A DNA stretch of 64,000 nt, taken from contig NZ_FQVK01000011.1 in assembly GCF_900129345.1 (NCBI RefSeq), positions 1 through 64,000 of the forward strand, in the 5' to 3' direction. Positions 35,675 through 45,092 of the stretch are shown here, piece by piece. Made by a program: the position numbers and the translations under genes. This DNA comes from Ruegeria intermedia (lineage in GTDB: Bacteria; Pseudomonadota; Alphaproteobacteria; Rhodobacterales; Rhodobacteraceae). The notes under the pieces are model-generated. The model searched no databases, was not told the DNA's origin, and saw nothing but the letters and a program-made list of their open reading frames with translations. Within the stretch, counting starts at the first letter, position 1. The number at the start of each line of letters is the position of its first letter.

Positions 35675-36547
35675 TCAGCCGCTGGCGCCGTTGTGGTGGA
35701 TCGCGCCCAGATCGGTCAGGTCATAGCCGCCCATCTCGGCCGCGCGGGCGGCAAACCCGTCCGAGCGCAGAAAGGACAGCAGCTTTTGCAAGGGCGGGTC
35801 GAAATACGCCCGACGCCAGATCGCCAGATCCAGGCGTTCGGAATGAGTCGGCACGAAGCCCAGCCCATAAAGGCGGGCCAGCGCCCCCAGCCCGAACCCG
35901 GCCTCTGCCTTGCCGTCGTGCAGGGCGATGGCCAGTTCTTCTTCGGTGCGGGCGCAATTGGGCAGGGTGTTAAGGTCGTCGCGGCTCAGGTCGTGTTCGG
36001 CCAGTTGCCGGTCGAACAGATGCTGGCTGGCGGCGCTGTCCTGTCGCAGTAGAACCCGGCGGCCCTTCAGGTCGGCAAACCCGCCGATGTCTTGCGTGCC
36101 GGGCGACAACAGCAGGCCGCGCTGGCGATGGGCGATCTGCACCAGAACCACGGGCGCTTCGCCCAGCGTGTCGCGCAGCGCGCCGGTGTTGAACCCGCCG
36201 GGTTCGTGAATATGCAGAACCGCGGCCTGCGCCGCGCGGTCGGCCAGCCGCCGCAGCCCGTCGAACGATCCGTCGTAATAGGTGGCCAGCCCCGAGCCGC
36301 TTTCGCGCAACGCCCAGTCCAGCAGCGGATCGTGGCTGCCGGCGACGATCGGGGGCAGGGGCGGCTCGGCCGTCTGCGGACCCGAGCGCGACGCATTCAG
36401 CCAAGCCAGCACCTCGGCCCGAGGAAACAGCAGCTTGCCCATGGCGCGCACGCAGGGCACCTCGCCCGATGCGGCCAGGTCATAGGCCTTGCGCTCGCCG
36501 ATGCGCAGCAGGTCGGCCAGCTCGCGCGTGGTCAGGAAGTCGGTCAT
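35675..36547 (-). CDS. HTH regulator with periplasmic-binding-like effector domain
   Basis: A 290-residue one-component regulator. An excisionase/MerR-type HTH occupies residues 1-55 (FLTTRELADLLRIGERKAYD, then FPRAEVLAWL). The rest is a PBP-like domain of the kind fused to HTH in molybdate/tungstate-linked regulators (GSHDPLLDWALRESG, FADLKGRRVLLRQDSAASQH, AELGFG-like KAEAGFGLGALARLYGLGFV). No signal peptide, so effector binding is cytoplasmic. Convergent with tupA and last gene downstream of the formate dehydrogenase operon, suggesting control of one or both by metal supply. Confidence 0.78.
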   Translation of the reverse strand: MTDFLTTRELADLLRIGERKAYDLAASGEVPCVRAMGKLLFPRAEVLAWLNASRSGPQTAEPPLPPIVAGSHDPLLDWALRESGSGLATYYDGSFDGLRRLADRAAQAAVLHIHEPGGFNTGALRDTLGEAPVVLVQIAHRQRGLLLSPGTQDIGGFADLKGRRVLLRQDSAASQHLFDRQLAEHDLSRDDLNTLPNCARTEEELAIALHDGKAEAGFGLGALARLYGLGFVPTHSERLDLAIWRRAYFDPPLQKLLSFLRSDGFAARAAEMGGYDLTDLGAIHHNGASG

Positions 36548-36667
36548 TCAGTCCAGCCGCACGGCCGCGCCGCGTTCGGCCGAAGACAGGCCCATCTGGG
36601 TCAGCACGAACGGAGCGGCGGCCGTCACGACAGCCATCGTGGCAACAGCGGCAAGAAAGGCTTTCAT
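36548..36667 (-). CDS. 39-residue membrane or secreted peptide in the fdh operon
   Basis: Reads MKAFLAAVATMAVVTAAAPF then VLTQMGLSSAERGAAVRLD and stops. A Lys2 and a hydrophobic stretch (4-22) suggest a signal anchor or cleavable leader, leaving a short tail with AERGAAVRLD. A very strong ribosome binding site (GGAGGA, four bases before ATG) supports real translation. It lies 13 bases after the WD40-cytochrome c stop and its TGA directly abuts the regulator ATG, so spacing fits an operon member. No family recognised. Confidence 0.6.
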   Translation of the reverse strand: MKAFLAAVATMAVVTAAAPFVLTQMGLSSAERGAAVRLD

Positions 36668-36680
36668 CTTATCCTCCGGC

Positions 36681-37943
36681 TTAGTCCGCGGGCGCCGTGG
36701 CGCTGCGCAGGAATTCGATCAGGTCGGCGCGGTCCTGCGCCTGCGTGATCCGCTGCATCGGCATCTTCGACCCCGGAATGTAGTGGTCCGGCCCTTGGTC
36801 GAAAAGAGCGTTTATCGTCTGTTCGTTCCAAACGATATCAGACCCTTGCAGCGTTTCCGAGTAGATGTAGCCGGGCAGTGTCCCGGCCTGACGCCCGAAT
36901 ACGCCATGCAGGGTCGGCCCGGCCCGGCGCTGATCGTCCGGCGTCAGGCTGTGGCAGATCGAGCATTTCCGGGCGAACTGGCGTTCTCCGTTTTGCATTT
37001 CGTCGGGGTCTTTCAGAAAACTCGGCTCTTGGCCGGCCATACGTTCCTGCGACCCCAAGGCGGCCACCGGCCAGCTGTACATGGCCTGATCCAGCCCGCC
37101 TGCGTGCAGGTTTTCACCATCGGGCGAAAAGGCCAGTGCCCAGACCGGGCCGCGCAGCGTTGCCCGGAAATCCTGCGCGATCCGCCAGTCCTGAGTGTCG
37201 ATGACCATGATGTAGCCCTCGCCATCGCCCACCGCCAGCAGCGACCGATCCGGGCTGAGGGCGAGCGCCAGGATCGGGCGGCGGTCCAGCGTGAAATCAC
37301 GCTCGGCCCCGGTGGTCAGGTCCAGAATGCGGGTCACGCCATCGACCGCGCCATAGGCGATCCAACCGTCTTGCGCGTTCAGGACCAGTTCGTTGATGCC
37401 GAAACCATGCTCGACCAGTCGCGCGGTTTCGGTGCCTGTGGTCACGTCCCAGATCCGCAAACTGCCGTCGACCCCGGCGGAATACAGCGTCCGCCCGTCC
37501 GGCGCGAAGGCCACCGCATTGACACCGCTGCCCGTGGGGCCCAGCAGCATGGCGGCCCCGCCCTCGGTGGGCCACAGGCCGATGGTCCCGTCCCAACTGG
37601 CAGTCGCAACGAGTTTCTTTGAGGCCGCGAGCCCGACGACCTTGCCCTTGTGCTGACCCACGACCTGACCACCGGGCCAACGGCGCAGGGTAAAGTCGTC
37701 GCCGGCCGAATAGATCGAGGTGCCGTTGAACACAACCGCGTTCACGGCAGCCTCGTGACCTTCCAGCCAGTCCGGCTGCTGCCCGGACCACAGGCCCACG
37801 GAATTGTCGAAACTGGCGGTGGCAATGCGCCCGTCCGGGGCGGCGGCGATGTCCATGATCGGTCCGCCATGGCCCTTGAGCGTGTAGAAATCCGCCGCCA
37901 GCGGCAGCGGCAGCAGGGCCAGCGCCAAAGCCAGCCCGCGCAT
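36681..37943 (-). CDS. periplasmic WD40-repeat protein fused to cytochrome c
   Basis: A 420-residue fusion. A signal peptide (RGLALALALLPLPLAA) is followed by about seven WD40-type blades (LKGHGGPIMDIAAAPDGRIA, GLWSGQQPDWLEGHEAAVNA, and others) and a class I cytochrome c domain from about 315, with haem motif CSICH (327-331), LHGVFGR and a Met ligand in PGSKMP (394). It adjoins fdhC with no gap and lies in the formate dehydrogenase operon. It could accept electrons from the membrane subunit or dock partners; both are inference. Confidence 0.83.
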   Translation of the reverse strand: MRGLALALALLPLPLAADFYTLKGHGGPIMDIAAAPDGRIATASFDNSVGLWSGQQPDWLEGHEAAVNAVVFNGTSIYSAGDDFTLRRWPGGQVVGQHKGKVVGLAASKKLVATASWDGTIGLWPTEGGAAMLLGPTGSGVNAVAFAPDGRTLYSAGVDGSLRIWDVTTGTETARLVEHGFGINELVLNAQDGWIAYGAVDGVTRILDLTTGAERDFTLDRRPILALALSPDRSLLAVGDGEGYIMVIDTQDWRIAQDFRATLRGPVWALAFSPDGENLHAGGLDQAMYSWPVAALGSQERMAGQEPSFLKDPDEMQNGERQFARKCSICHSLTPDDQRRAGPTLHGVFGRQAGTLPGYIYSETLQGSDIVWNEQTINALFDQGPDHYIPGSKMPMQRITQAQDRADLIEFLRSATAPAD

Positions 37944-39152
37944 CTATTCGGCAGGCGAGGCTGCGCCGTCGCTGGCCTGTTGCGCCTTTACCTCTTCCAG
38001 CCACAGCGAATGGTGCTCGCGCGCCCATTGCTCTTCGACCTCGCCGGTGCCCATGGCGTCAAACGCGCCTTCCATACCGACCGAGCCGAGGTAGATATGC
38101 GCCAGGATGATGGCGATGAAGGCATAGGCGACCATGACATGCCAGACCTGGGCATATTGCATCTCTTCCTGCGGAGACATCTGCGTGGGCAGGTCCAGCC
38201 CCAGCAGCTGCGGCAACCCGGTCGCGTTGGCGATTGAAAACGTCTTGGCGAACATCGGAAGCTCGAACGGGAACAGCAGCGACAGACCCGACAGGCTGAT
38301 CGAGACGCCAAGCAGGATGCACAGCCAGAAAATGATCTTTTGACCAGCGTTGAATTTCCTGGCCGGGGGGTGGCTGCCTTTGGTGAACAATCCGCCGCCC
38401 GCCGCCAGCCATTTCAGGTCGGTCCGGTCGGGGAGGTTGTAGGCAATCCAGTTCACCGTCACGATGACCAACCCCAGCATAAAGGCCCAGGCGATGTTGT
38501 TGTGCAGCCACTTGCTGCCCTGCGCGATGGTGGCGAACCCTTCCTTGCCGAACAGTGGGATCAGGAAATCGCGACCGTAGAGCGTCAGCAGGCCGGTCAG
38601 CCCAAGGATCAGGAACGAGCCGGCAAACAGCCAGTGCCCGAATCTTTCATATCCTGAAAACCGGGTGACCGTGCGGCCCGTTTTTTCGCCATCGATGCGG
38701 ATGCGCCCTCGGATCAGGAAAAACAGCAGCAGAACGACCAGCATTCCGCCCAGAACATAGGTTCCGTATTCGCGCAGCGGACCGGTGCGAAAAGTCCACC
38801 ACCACATGCCGCCATCCTGGATCAGCACGCCGGCAGCCGGCCCCTTGGTCGACACGGTGACATCGGCCGAGCCATAGCGGATGGCGCGATACACATCGCT
38901 GTCCGAGGCGACGCCGCGCGTGCCCAACTGACCCAGCAGCCCTTCGGCATTGCCTTGCCCGGTATTCTGTGCGCGATAGGTGTTGTCGACCTTCTCGCCG
39001 CGTTGTCGGGCCAGAATATCCTCGAGCGTCGTGGCGCCACCGGTCTGCGCGCGCGGGGCAGCGGCTGGTTCGTCCGTGCCGGTCGTGTCCTGTGCAAGCG
39101 CGCCCTGCGCGATCCCAAGTGTCAACGTCAAGGCCAGTAGAATGCGCAGCAT
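37944..39152 (-). CDS. fdhC: formate dehydrogenase gamma subunit (cytochrome b)
   Basis: A 402-residue membrane subunit. A signal peptide (LRILLALTLTLGIAQGALA) and a periplasmic stretch of about 100 residues with a Tyr/Arg-rich segment precede four or more helices carrying the haem-b histidines (RFGHWLFAGSFLILG, WLHNNIAWAFMLGLV, WHVMVAYAFIAIILAHIYLG). It passes electrons from FdhB to quinone. GAGG lies six bases before the ATG at 39152; an upstream in-frame start would mask the signal peptide. Confidence 0.9.
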   Translation of the reverse strand: MLRILLALTLTLGIAQGALAQDTTGTDEPAAAPRAQTGGATTLEDILARQRGEKVDNTYRAQNTGQGNAEGLLGQLGTRGVASDSDVYRAIRYGSADVTVSTKGPAAGVLIQDGGMWWWTFRTGPLREYGTYVLGGMLVVLLLFFLIRGRIRIDGEKTGRTVTRFSGYERFGHWLFAGSFLILGLTGLLTLYGRDFLIPLFGKEGFATIAQGSKWLHNNIAWAFMLGLVIVTVNWIAYNLPDRTDLKWLAAGGGLFTKGSHPPARKFNAGQKIIFWLCILLGVSISLSGLSLLFPFELPMFAKTFSIANATGLPQLLGLDLPTQMSPQEEMQYAQVWHVMVAYAFIAIILAHIYLGSVGMEGAFDAMGTGEVEEQWAREHHSLWLEEVKAQQASDGAASPAE

Positions 39153-39224
39153 CGAAAACCTCGGTATCAATCCAAAATCGGATGACCCACCTGCGCGGGT
39201 CACCCGTGTTGTCAGGCTGAGGTC

Positions 39225-39818
39225 TCAGCCGTCCTTCTGGTCGTAGGCCGTGCCCCAACCCCAGGCGCCCGAGCCGAACCCGCGCGCCACGACGCGTTCG
39301 CGGTAGATGGCCGAGACCACGTCACCGTCACCGGCGAGCAGGGCCTTGGTCGAACACATCTCGGCGCAGATGGGCAGTTTGCCCTCGGCGATCCGGTTGC
39401 GGCCGTATTTGGCGAACTCTGCGGTCGAGTGCGTTTCCTCAGGGCCGCCGGCGCAGAAGGTACATTTGTCCATCTTGCCGCGCGATCCGAAGTTGCCGGC
39501 CTGCGGGTATTGCGGCGCGCCGAACGGGCACGCATAGAAGCAATAGCCGCAGCCGATGCACAGGTCCTTGGAGTGCAGGACGACGCCTTCTTCGTTCTGA
39601 TAGAAGCAGTCGACCGGGCACACAGCCATGCAGGGCGCATCCGAACAATGCATGCAGGCGACCGAGATCGAACGTTCACCCGGTTTGCCGTCATTGATCG
39701 TCACCACCCGGCGGCGGTTGATACCCCACGGAACCTCGTGTTCGTTCTTGCACGCAGTCACGCAGGCGTTGCACTCGATGCAGCGTTCAGCGTCGCAGAG
39801 AAACTTTGCTCTAGCCAT
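39225..39818 (-). CDS. fdhB: formate dehydrogenase beta subunit (four [4Fe-4S])
   Basis: A 197-residue ferredoxin-like subunit with four cysteine groups: [55 protein letters not shown] and CTFC...CAEMC. It lacks the C-terminal membrane anchor of E. coli FdnH, so it relies on FdhC for docking. It lies 11 bases downstream of fdhA and is exported as a complex with it through the Tat leader of FdhA. Confidence 0.93.
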   Translation of the reverse strand: MARAKFLCDAERCIECNACVTACKNEHEVPWGINRRRVVTINDGKPGERSISVACMHCSDAPCMAVCPVDCFYQNEEGVVLHSKDLCIGCGYCFYACPFGAPQYPQAGNFGSRGKMDKCTFCAGGPEETHSTAEFAKYGRNRIAEGKLPICAEMCSTKALLAGDGDVVSAIYRERVVARGFGSGAWGWGTAYDQKDG

Positions 39819-39829
39819 TGTCGTCCTCC

Positions 39830-42724
39830 TTACGCTGCCCAGATCTTGCAGAGAGTCGCTTTGGTCTCCTGCATCTGGGTCACTGAATCATAGCCATAGG
39901 TCTGGGCGGTGTTGGTGCTTTCACCCAGCACGTACGGGTCGGCGCCTTTCGGGTATTTCTCCCTCAGGTCCGCGCCCTGGAAATGGCCGCCAAAGTGGAA
40001 GGGCATGAAGGCCACGCCGGCACCGACCCTTTCGGTCAGCATCGCCATCACCTTGACCTTGCCACCCTCGGGACCTTCGACCCAGACCTGCGATCCGTCG
40101 CGAATGCCAAGGTTGTTGGCGTCACGCGGATTGATCTCGACGAACATGTCCTGCTGCAGCTCGGCCAGCCACGGGTTCGACCGTGTCTCGTCACCGCCAC
40201 CTTCATATTCGACCAGACGACCTGACGTCAGGATTATCGGGTAATCCTTTGAAAAGTCGTTCTTCTGGATCGAAGCATACAAGGTCGGAAGGCGATAGGC
40301 CTGGCGGTCCTCGTAGGTGGGATAGTCGGCCACCAGATCGCGCCGCGGCGTGTACAGTGGCTCGCGGTGCAGCGGGATCGGATCCGGGAAGGTCCAGACC
40401 ACGGTGCGGGCCTTGGCGTTTCCGAAGGGTGCACAGCCATGTTTGATGGCCACCCGCTGGATGCCGCCCGACAGGTCGGTCTTCCAGTTGGTCTTGGGCC
40501 CGGCCACGGCGTCGATGGCCGCGCGTTCCTCGGCCGTCAGGTCGCCATCCCAGCCCAGATCCATCAGCATCTGCATCGTGAACTCGGGGTATCCGTCCTG
40601 GATTTCCGAGCCGACGCTGTAGACCCCTTCGGCCAGCAGGTTCTGACCGTCACGCTCGACGCCGAAACGTGCACGGAAGGTCAGGCCACCCTCGGCCACC
40701 GGTTTGGACATGTCATAGAGGTTTGGCGTCCCCGGATGCCCCATCTCGGCGGTGCCCCAGCACGGCCACGGCAGACCGTAGTATTCGCCGTCATTCGGAC
40801 CGCCCACGGCCTGCAGCGTCGTTCTGTCGAACGTGTGCTGGTTGGCCATATGGCTCTTGATCCGCTCTGGCGACTGACCGGTATAGCCGATCGTCCACAG
40901 CCCCGCGTTGAACTCGCGCGTGATGCTCTCGACATTCGGGGTTTCGGGGTCCTCCATCTCGATATTGCGGAAGAACCGATCCGCCCAGCCGAACTTGTTG
41001 GCGAACTTGGCCATGATGACCTCGTCCGGCAGGCTTTCGAACAGCGGATCGACCACCTTGTCGCGCCACTGCAGCGAACGGTTCGACGCCGTGACCGAGC
41101 CACGGGTTTCGAACTGTGTACACGCCGGCAGCAGATAAACGCCATCAGTCCGGTCATGCAGCACGGCGGAAACGGTGGGATATGGGTCGATCACGACCAG
41201 CATGTCCAGCTTTTCCATCGCCGTCTTCATTTCGACCATCCGGGTCTGCGAGTTGGGCGCGTGGCCCCACAGAACCATGGCGCGGACGTTGTTGGGCTGA
41301 TCCATGTTCTCGGGATCTTCCAGCACACCGTCGATCCAGCGCGACACCGGAATGCCACGCTCGTTCATCAGCGGCTTGTCCTTGCCGTCCTTGTCCTTGA
41401 TCGTGTCGAACTGTCCTTTCAGCCAGTCCAGATCCTCGCCCCAGACCCGCGCCCAATGGCCCCAGGCCCCGGCCGACAGGCCGTAATAGCCGGGCAGGGT
41501 GTGGGACAGCACGCCAAGGTCGGTCGCGCCCTGCACGTTGTCATGGCCGCGGAAGATGTTCGTACCGCCGCCCGAGGTGCCCATGTTGCCCAGGGCAAGC
41601 TGCAGCACGCAATAGGCGCGCGTGTTGTTGTTGCCGTTGGTGTGCTGGGTGCCGCCCATGCACCAGATCACGGTGCCGGGACGGTTGTTGGCCAGCGTCC
41701 GTGCCACGCGTTTCAGCTGCGATCCCGGCACGCCGGTGACGCGCTCGGTCTCTTCGGGGGTCCAGTTGGCGACCTCTTCGCGGATCTGGTCCATGCCCCA
41801 GACACGGGTGCGGATGAACTCCTTGTCCTCCCAGCCGTTGTCGAAAATGTGCCACAGGATGCCCCAGATCAGCGCCACGTCGGTGCCGGGGCGGAAGCGG
41901 ACATATTCGTCGGCATGGGCCGCGGTGCGGGTGAACCGCGGGTCGCAGACGATCAGCGGGGCGTTGTTCTGCTCTTTCGCGCGCAGAACATGCAGCAGCG
42001 AGACGGGGTGCGCCTCGGCCGGGTTGCCGCCGATGATGAAGATCGCCTTGGAATTGTGGATGTCGTTGTAGCTGTTGGTCATGGCGCCGTAGCCCCATGT
42101 ATTCGCAACACCCGCAACGGTGGTCGAGTGGCAGATCCGCGCCTGGTGGTCCACGTTGTTGGTGCCCCAGTAGGCCGCGAACTTGCGGAACAGATAGGCC
42201 TGCTCGTTGTTGTGCTTGGCCGAGCCCAGCCAATAGACGCTGTCAGGCCCGCTTTCCTCGCGGATGCTCATCATGCCGTCGCCGATCTCGTCGATCGCCT
42301 GTTCCCAGCTGATGCGCTTCCACTCGCCACCCTCTTTCTTCATCGGGTATTTCAGGCGGCGTTCGCCATGGGCGTGTTCCCGGACCGAAGCCCCCTTGGC
42401 GCAATGGGCGCCCAGGTTGAACGGGCTGTCCCAACCGGGTTCCTGCCCGATCCACACGCCGTTCTGCACCTCGGCAACCACGGTACAGCCGACCGAGCAA
42501 TGCGTGCAGACGGATTTGATGTTCTCGACAGCCGTGTTGGCTGCGGTCTGGGCGCTGGCGGGCGACACGGTTCCACCCGTGGTGCTGATCGCGGCCAGGC
42601 CGCCGATCGTCAAGCCCGAGCCACGCAAGAACGCGCGGCGATCGACGCTTTTTTCGCCGATCCGGGACAGGATACTTGTCCGCTGGGGGCGTCTCGCAAC
42701 CCCGTTGGTCTTTTTCCTAAGCAT
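39830..42724 (-). CDS. fdhA: formate dehydrogenase alpha subunit, Tat-exported, Cys type
   Basis: A 964-residue bis-pterin (molybdenum or tungsten) catalytic subunit. Twin arginines at 29-30 in [12 protein letters not shown] give Tat export. The [4Fe-4S] motif is CTHCSVGC (73-80) with the fourth Cys at 108. The active-site metal ligand is Cys198 in [11 protein letters not shown], where E. coli FdnG has selenocysteine (ARVUHG); no in-frame TGA is used. Other pterin-binding motifs ([30 protein letters not shown]) are intact. GGAGGAAGG precedes the ATG. Tungstate uptake genes nearby suggest tungsten, not proven. Confidence 0.95.
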   Translation of the reverse strand: MLRKKTNGVARRPQRTSILSRIGEKSVDRRAFLRGSGLTIGGLAAISTTGGTVSPASAQTAANTAVENIKSVCTHCSVGCTVVAEVQNGVWIGQEPGWDSPFNLGAHCAKGASVREHAHGERRLKYPMKKEGGEWKRISWEQAIDEIGDGMMSIREESGPDSVYWLGSAKHNNEQAYLFRKFAAYWGTNNVDHQARICHSTTVAGVANTWGYGAMTNSYNDIHNSKAIFIIGGNPAEAHPVSLLHVLRAKEQNNAPLIVCDPRFTRTAAHADEYVRFRPGTDVALIWGILWHIFDNGWEDKEFIRTRVWGMDQIREEVANWTPEETERVTGVPGSQLKRVARTLANNRPGTVIWCMGGTQHTNGNNNTRAYCVLQLALGNMGTSGGGTNIFRGHDNVQGATDLGVLSHTLPGYYGLSAGAWGHWARVWGEDLDWLKGQFDTIKDKDGKDKPLMNERGIPVSRWIDGVLEDPENMDQPNNVRAMVLWGHAPNSQTRMVEMKTAMEKLDMLVVIDPYPTVSAVLHDRTDGVYLLPACTQFETRGSVTASNRSLQWRDKVVDPLFESLPDEVIMAKFANKFGWADRFFRNIEMEDPETPNVESITREFNAGLWTIGYTGQSPERIKSHMANQHTFDRTTLQAVGGPNDGEYYGLPWPCWGTAEMGHPGTPNLYDMSKPVAEGGLTFRARFGVERDGQNLLAEGVYSVGSEIQDGYPEFTMQMLMDLGWDGDLTAEERAAIDAVAGPKTNWKTDLSGGIQRVAIKHGCAPFGNAKARTVVWTFPDPIPLHREPLYTPRRDLVADYPTYEDRQAYRLPTLYASIQKNDFSKDYPIILTSGRLVEYEGGGDETRSNPWLAELQQDMFVEINPRDANNLGIRDGSQVWVEGPEGGKVKVMAMLTERVGAGVAFMPFHFGGHFQGADLREKYPKGADPYVLGESTNTAQTYGYDSVTQMQETKATLCKIWAA

Positions 42725-42853
42725 TTCCTTCCTCCCTTGCTGGCCATGTTGATAATGGCTGGCTTGGTGTTTCGAAATCGACGTCAGGGCCAATCGCAAC
42801 CGTCAGCCGAGTGTGACCACGTCCGGACCGATGCCGGGCGTCGCCGGGGCGCC

Positions 42854-43042
42854 CTAGAAGCGCGCGCTGTTGAAATAGGCGCGGGTATGCGCCGTGTCCT
42901 GAATGCGGGTCTCGTCCGAGGGTTGCTCGGCCGCTTCGGCCTCGGTTCCCAGGCTGGCCGCTGCAACGGCTGCCGGGGCCGCGGTGCCCGCCAGTTTCAG
43001 GAAGTCGCGGCGGCTGGCGCCGGTCTCCTTGGTCTTGCTCAT
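42854..43042 (-). CDS. formate dehydrogenase region Tat-leader protein
   Basis: A 62-residue protein with twin-arginine leader GASRRDFLKLAGTAAPAAVA and a short tail ending RAYFNSARF. It matches the small family of Tat targets found upstream of fdhA genes (TIGR02811 type). Its role is unknown; a chaperone decoy or a small structural partner has been proposed for such genes. AGGAGG sits before the ATG at 43042. About 130 bases without a gene separate it from fdhA. Confidence 0.83.
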   Translation of the reverse strand: MSKTKETGASRRDFLKLAGTAAPAAVAAASLGTEAEAAEQPSDETRIQDTAHTRAYFNSARF

Positions 43043-43103
43043 GGGATCCTCCTTTCCCATTTGCGGTTCAGCGCCCGTCGGGGCGCCAGCGAATGACGAC
43101 CGC

Positions 43104-43715
43104 CTAGTGCGTCGTCATGCGGAAGGCCTCGCGTTCGATCTCCATGAAGACCCGGCCGGCGGTGCCGACCGAGGCATAGAGAACCGAATGCTCGGCTGCT
43201 TCCAGGTCCGAGAAAAAGTGCTCGGCCCAGGGACCGATGTGCTTGTTCCAGAACGTCTTTTGATCTTCCAGCGTGGCCGGGCCGCCGAAACGGCCGACGA
43301 TCATGCCGCCCATCATCTCCATCAACGAGGCGATGTTGTCTTCGGGTTCGAACACGTTTGCCGCCCGGGTGATGCCCCGCGCTGCCATGTCGTTGCGCAG
43401 CTGCGCCAGCGGTTTCTCGTTCAGGAACCCGGTCAGGTAGAAGCTGGCATAAGGCAGCAGTTCTCCGCGCCCCAGCCCGATGAACAATGCGTTGAACTCG
43501 CGCTCGGCCGCTTCAGGCTTGGTCACTTTGGCCACGCGGGCCATGGCCTGAATGGCCTGGCCCAGATCGGTCTCGTCCCCTGACAGCGCGGCGATCTGGC
43601 TCAGCAGGGTCTGGTCCGGTGGCGTAGCCAGCAGAAGGCCCAGAAAGTTGTAGAAATCCGCGCGCAGACGGTCCTCGGGGGAAATTTCGAACGTCTGCGG
43701 GTCGCGAATGTTCAT
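43104..43715 (-). CDS. TorD/DmsD-family molybdoenzyme chaperone
   Basis: A 203-residue, all-helical cytoplasmic protein of the TorD superfamily: DRLRADFYNFLGLLLATPPD at the N-terminus, EREFNALFIGLGRGELLPYA (the family EYxxLFxGPGxxPxxPYxS-like motif) and a helical C-terminus. Such chaperones bind the Tat leader and help cofactor insertion into enzymes such as FdhA. Four bases downstream of DUF3306. Confidence 0.88.
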   Translation of the reverse strand: MNIRDPQTFEISPEDRLRADFYNFLGLLLATPPDQTLLSQIAALSGDETDLGQAIQAMARVAKVTKPEAAEREFNALFIGLGRGELLPYASFYLTGFLNEKPLAQLRNDMAARGITRAANVFEPEDNIASLMEMMGGMIVGRFGGPATLEDQKTFWNKHIGPWAEHFFSDLEAAEHSVLYASVGTAGRVFMEIEREAFRMTTH

Positions 43716-43719
43716 TGGG

Positions 43720-44289
43720 TCATCCTTCGAATTCGAATTTCATGCGCCGCGGGGCCGGGGGGCGTTCATCCTCATCCGGTTGGATGGCATCTGCCACTTC
43801 GACAGGGGGCGCGGGCTCGGCTTCAGGCTCGGGCGTTTCGGTTGCCGGCTCGGCTTCGGCCTCGACCGGGTGTCCTTCGGCTTCCGTCTGCTCGGCCAAC
43901 GCCTCGATATGGCGCAACATGCCTTTGCCCACCTGATACGCCGTCTGCAGGTTTTCGACCACGCAGGCGGCGTCGGTGTAATCCTCGCCGTAATCGACCA
44001 GCCCATCTACATTCGCCAGCACAGGGTTCAACCGCCACAAGCGCCGCAACGCGCGGCGGCGCAGACGGTCCGGCACGGCCTTGGCCATGAAGCCCGAAAC
44101 ATCGTCGCCCGCCTGCAGCAGGTCCGGGTCGGGCAGGTCAAGCTCGGCCAAAATCTCGGCGTCGGTCTTATTTTCCAGTTCGGCCTGCTGCGCGGCGATC
44201 TCCTGCGCGGTCAGGGCCTCTTGTTCGGCATGCGCTTCGGCCTGCACGGCGGCCTTGCGGCGAGACCAGAAATCCTGTCGGGCGCTCAT
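43720..44289 (-). CDS. DUF3306 protein
   Basis: A 189-residue acidic protein. The N-terminal part has QDFWSRRKAAVQAEAHAEQE and DLPDPDLLQAGDDVSGFM, the recognisable DUF3306 core; the C-terminus is Glu/Pro-rich. No catalytic motif seen. It is regularly found beside formate dehydrogenase maturation genes. Its start overlaps the DUF3305 stop by 4 bases. Confidence 0.83.
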   Translation of the reverse strand: MSARQDFWSRRKAAVQAEAHAEQEALTAQEIAAQQAELENKTDAEILAELDLPDPDLLQAGDDVSGFMAKAVPDRLRRRALRRLWRLNPVLANVDGLVDYGEDYTDAACVVENLQTAYQVGKGMLRHIEALAEQTEAEGHPVEAEAEPATETPEPEAEPAPPVEVADAIQPDEDERPPAPRRMKFEFEG

Positions 44290-44840
44290 TGCACGGCCCT
44301 CCGCGGGGCGCGGTAGACGTCCGAGGTCTGGCGGATGCGCGCATCGCCCTTGCCGTCTTCCACAAGATCCACCCGTTTCTTGTCGCGGCGGCGTTTGATG
44401 AACACCTCATCGCGGTGATGGGCCAGAGTGAAATCGCGCACCCAGGCAATCAGGCCTTCGGTCATCGGGATCTTTTCCACGATCTCTTCACCGGTATCGG
44501 CATAGTCCTGGCCTTCATAAGGTGAAGCGGTGATCAGAAACGCGTTCAGCGGGCGATCCCCTTCGGCATCGTCCCGCAGGACAAGATACAGCGATGGCTG
44601 GCTGTCCGAGAGATTGGCCATATAGGCCTCGGTTTCATCGGACCAGAGTTTCAAGGGCAGGGTGGCGGCGTGGTATTCGACCGCATCGCCCTCGCGGCGC
44701 AGTTCGACCCAGTCAGCGGGAGGGGCGCCGGGCAGCACCGCGACCGCGCGCCAATTCCACCGGGCCCAGCGCGTGACCCCCGGTGTCTTGCGCACGACGA
44801 CGCCAACCGGCATTTCGATCTGTTTTGCAGCCTCGGCCAC
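44286..44840 (-). CDS. DUF3305 protein
   Basis: A 184-residue protein: MPVGVVVRKTPGVTRWARWNW, then VELRREGDAVEYHAATLPL and PSLYLVLRDD match DUF3305. First gene of the leftward fdh operon. The start is a GTG at 44840, because GGGAGG lies nine bases upstream (44849-44854); the open frame continues upstream without a comparable site. Function unknown; conserved with DUF3306. Confidence 0.83.
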   Translation of the reverse strand: MAEAAKQIEMPVGVVVRKTPGVTRWARWNWRAVAVLPGAPPADWVELRREGDAVEYHAATLPLKLWSDETEAYMANLSDSQPSLYLVLRDDAEGDRPLNAFLITASPYEGQDYADTGEEIVEKIPMTEGLIAWVRDFTLAHHRDEVFIKRRRDKKRVDLVEDGKGDARIRQTSDVYRAPRRAVQ

Positions 44841-45092
44841 TTTGATCCTCCCCGGAAAAGCTCTGCCCTGCTTTCCCTTAGGTTCACTATGGTACACAAA
44901 AGGGCCATGTGCCAAGCCCGCGGCGGCCTGAAATGGTCGTGATCTGGAAAAAAGTCGTCGCAAATGGGTCGCGGCGGCGATCAGCCGACTTTGGCGGGCG
45001 ACACAGAGTTTCTGACCAGAACCGGCCGCCACACGTTGCATGGGCGGCGTTTGGGTCTAAGGTTGGGGGCAAGGGAGAGATGCGGGGGGAAC

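Noticed and set aside
42121-42140. Selenocysteine codon in fdhA
   Set aside because: The active-site position is a cysteine codon in ARICHS; no in-frame TGA or SECIS-like hairpin is needed.
40367-43096. A 909-codon open frame on the + strand
   Set aside because: It is antisense to the formate dehydrogenase genes, shows no recognisable domain, and arises from the high G+C codon pattern. The minus-strand frame has intact catalytic motifs.
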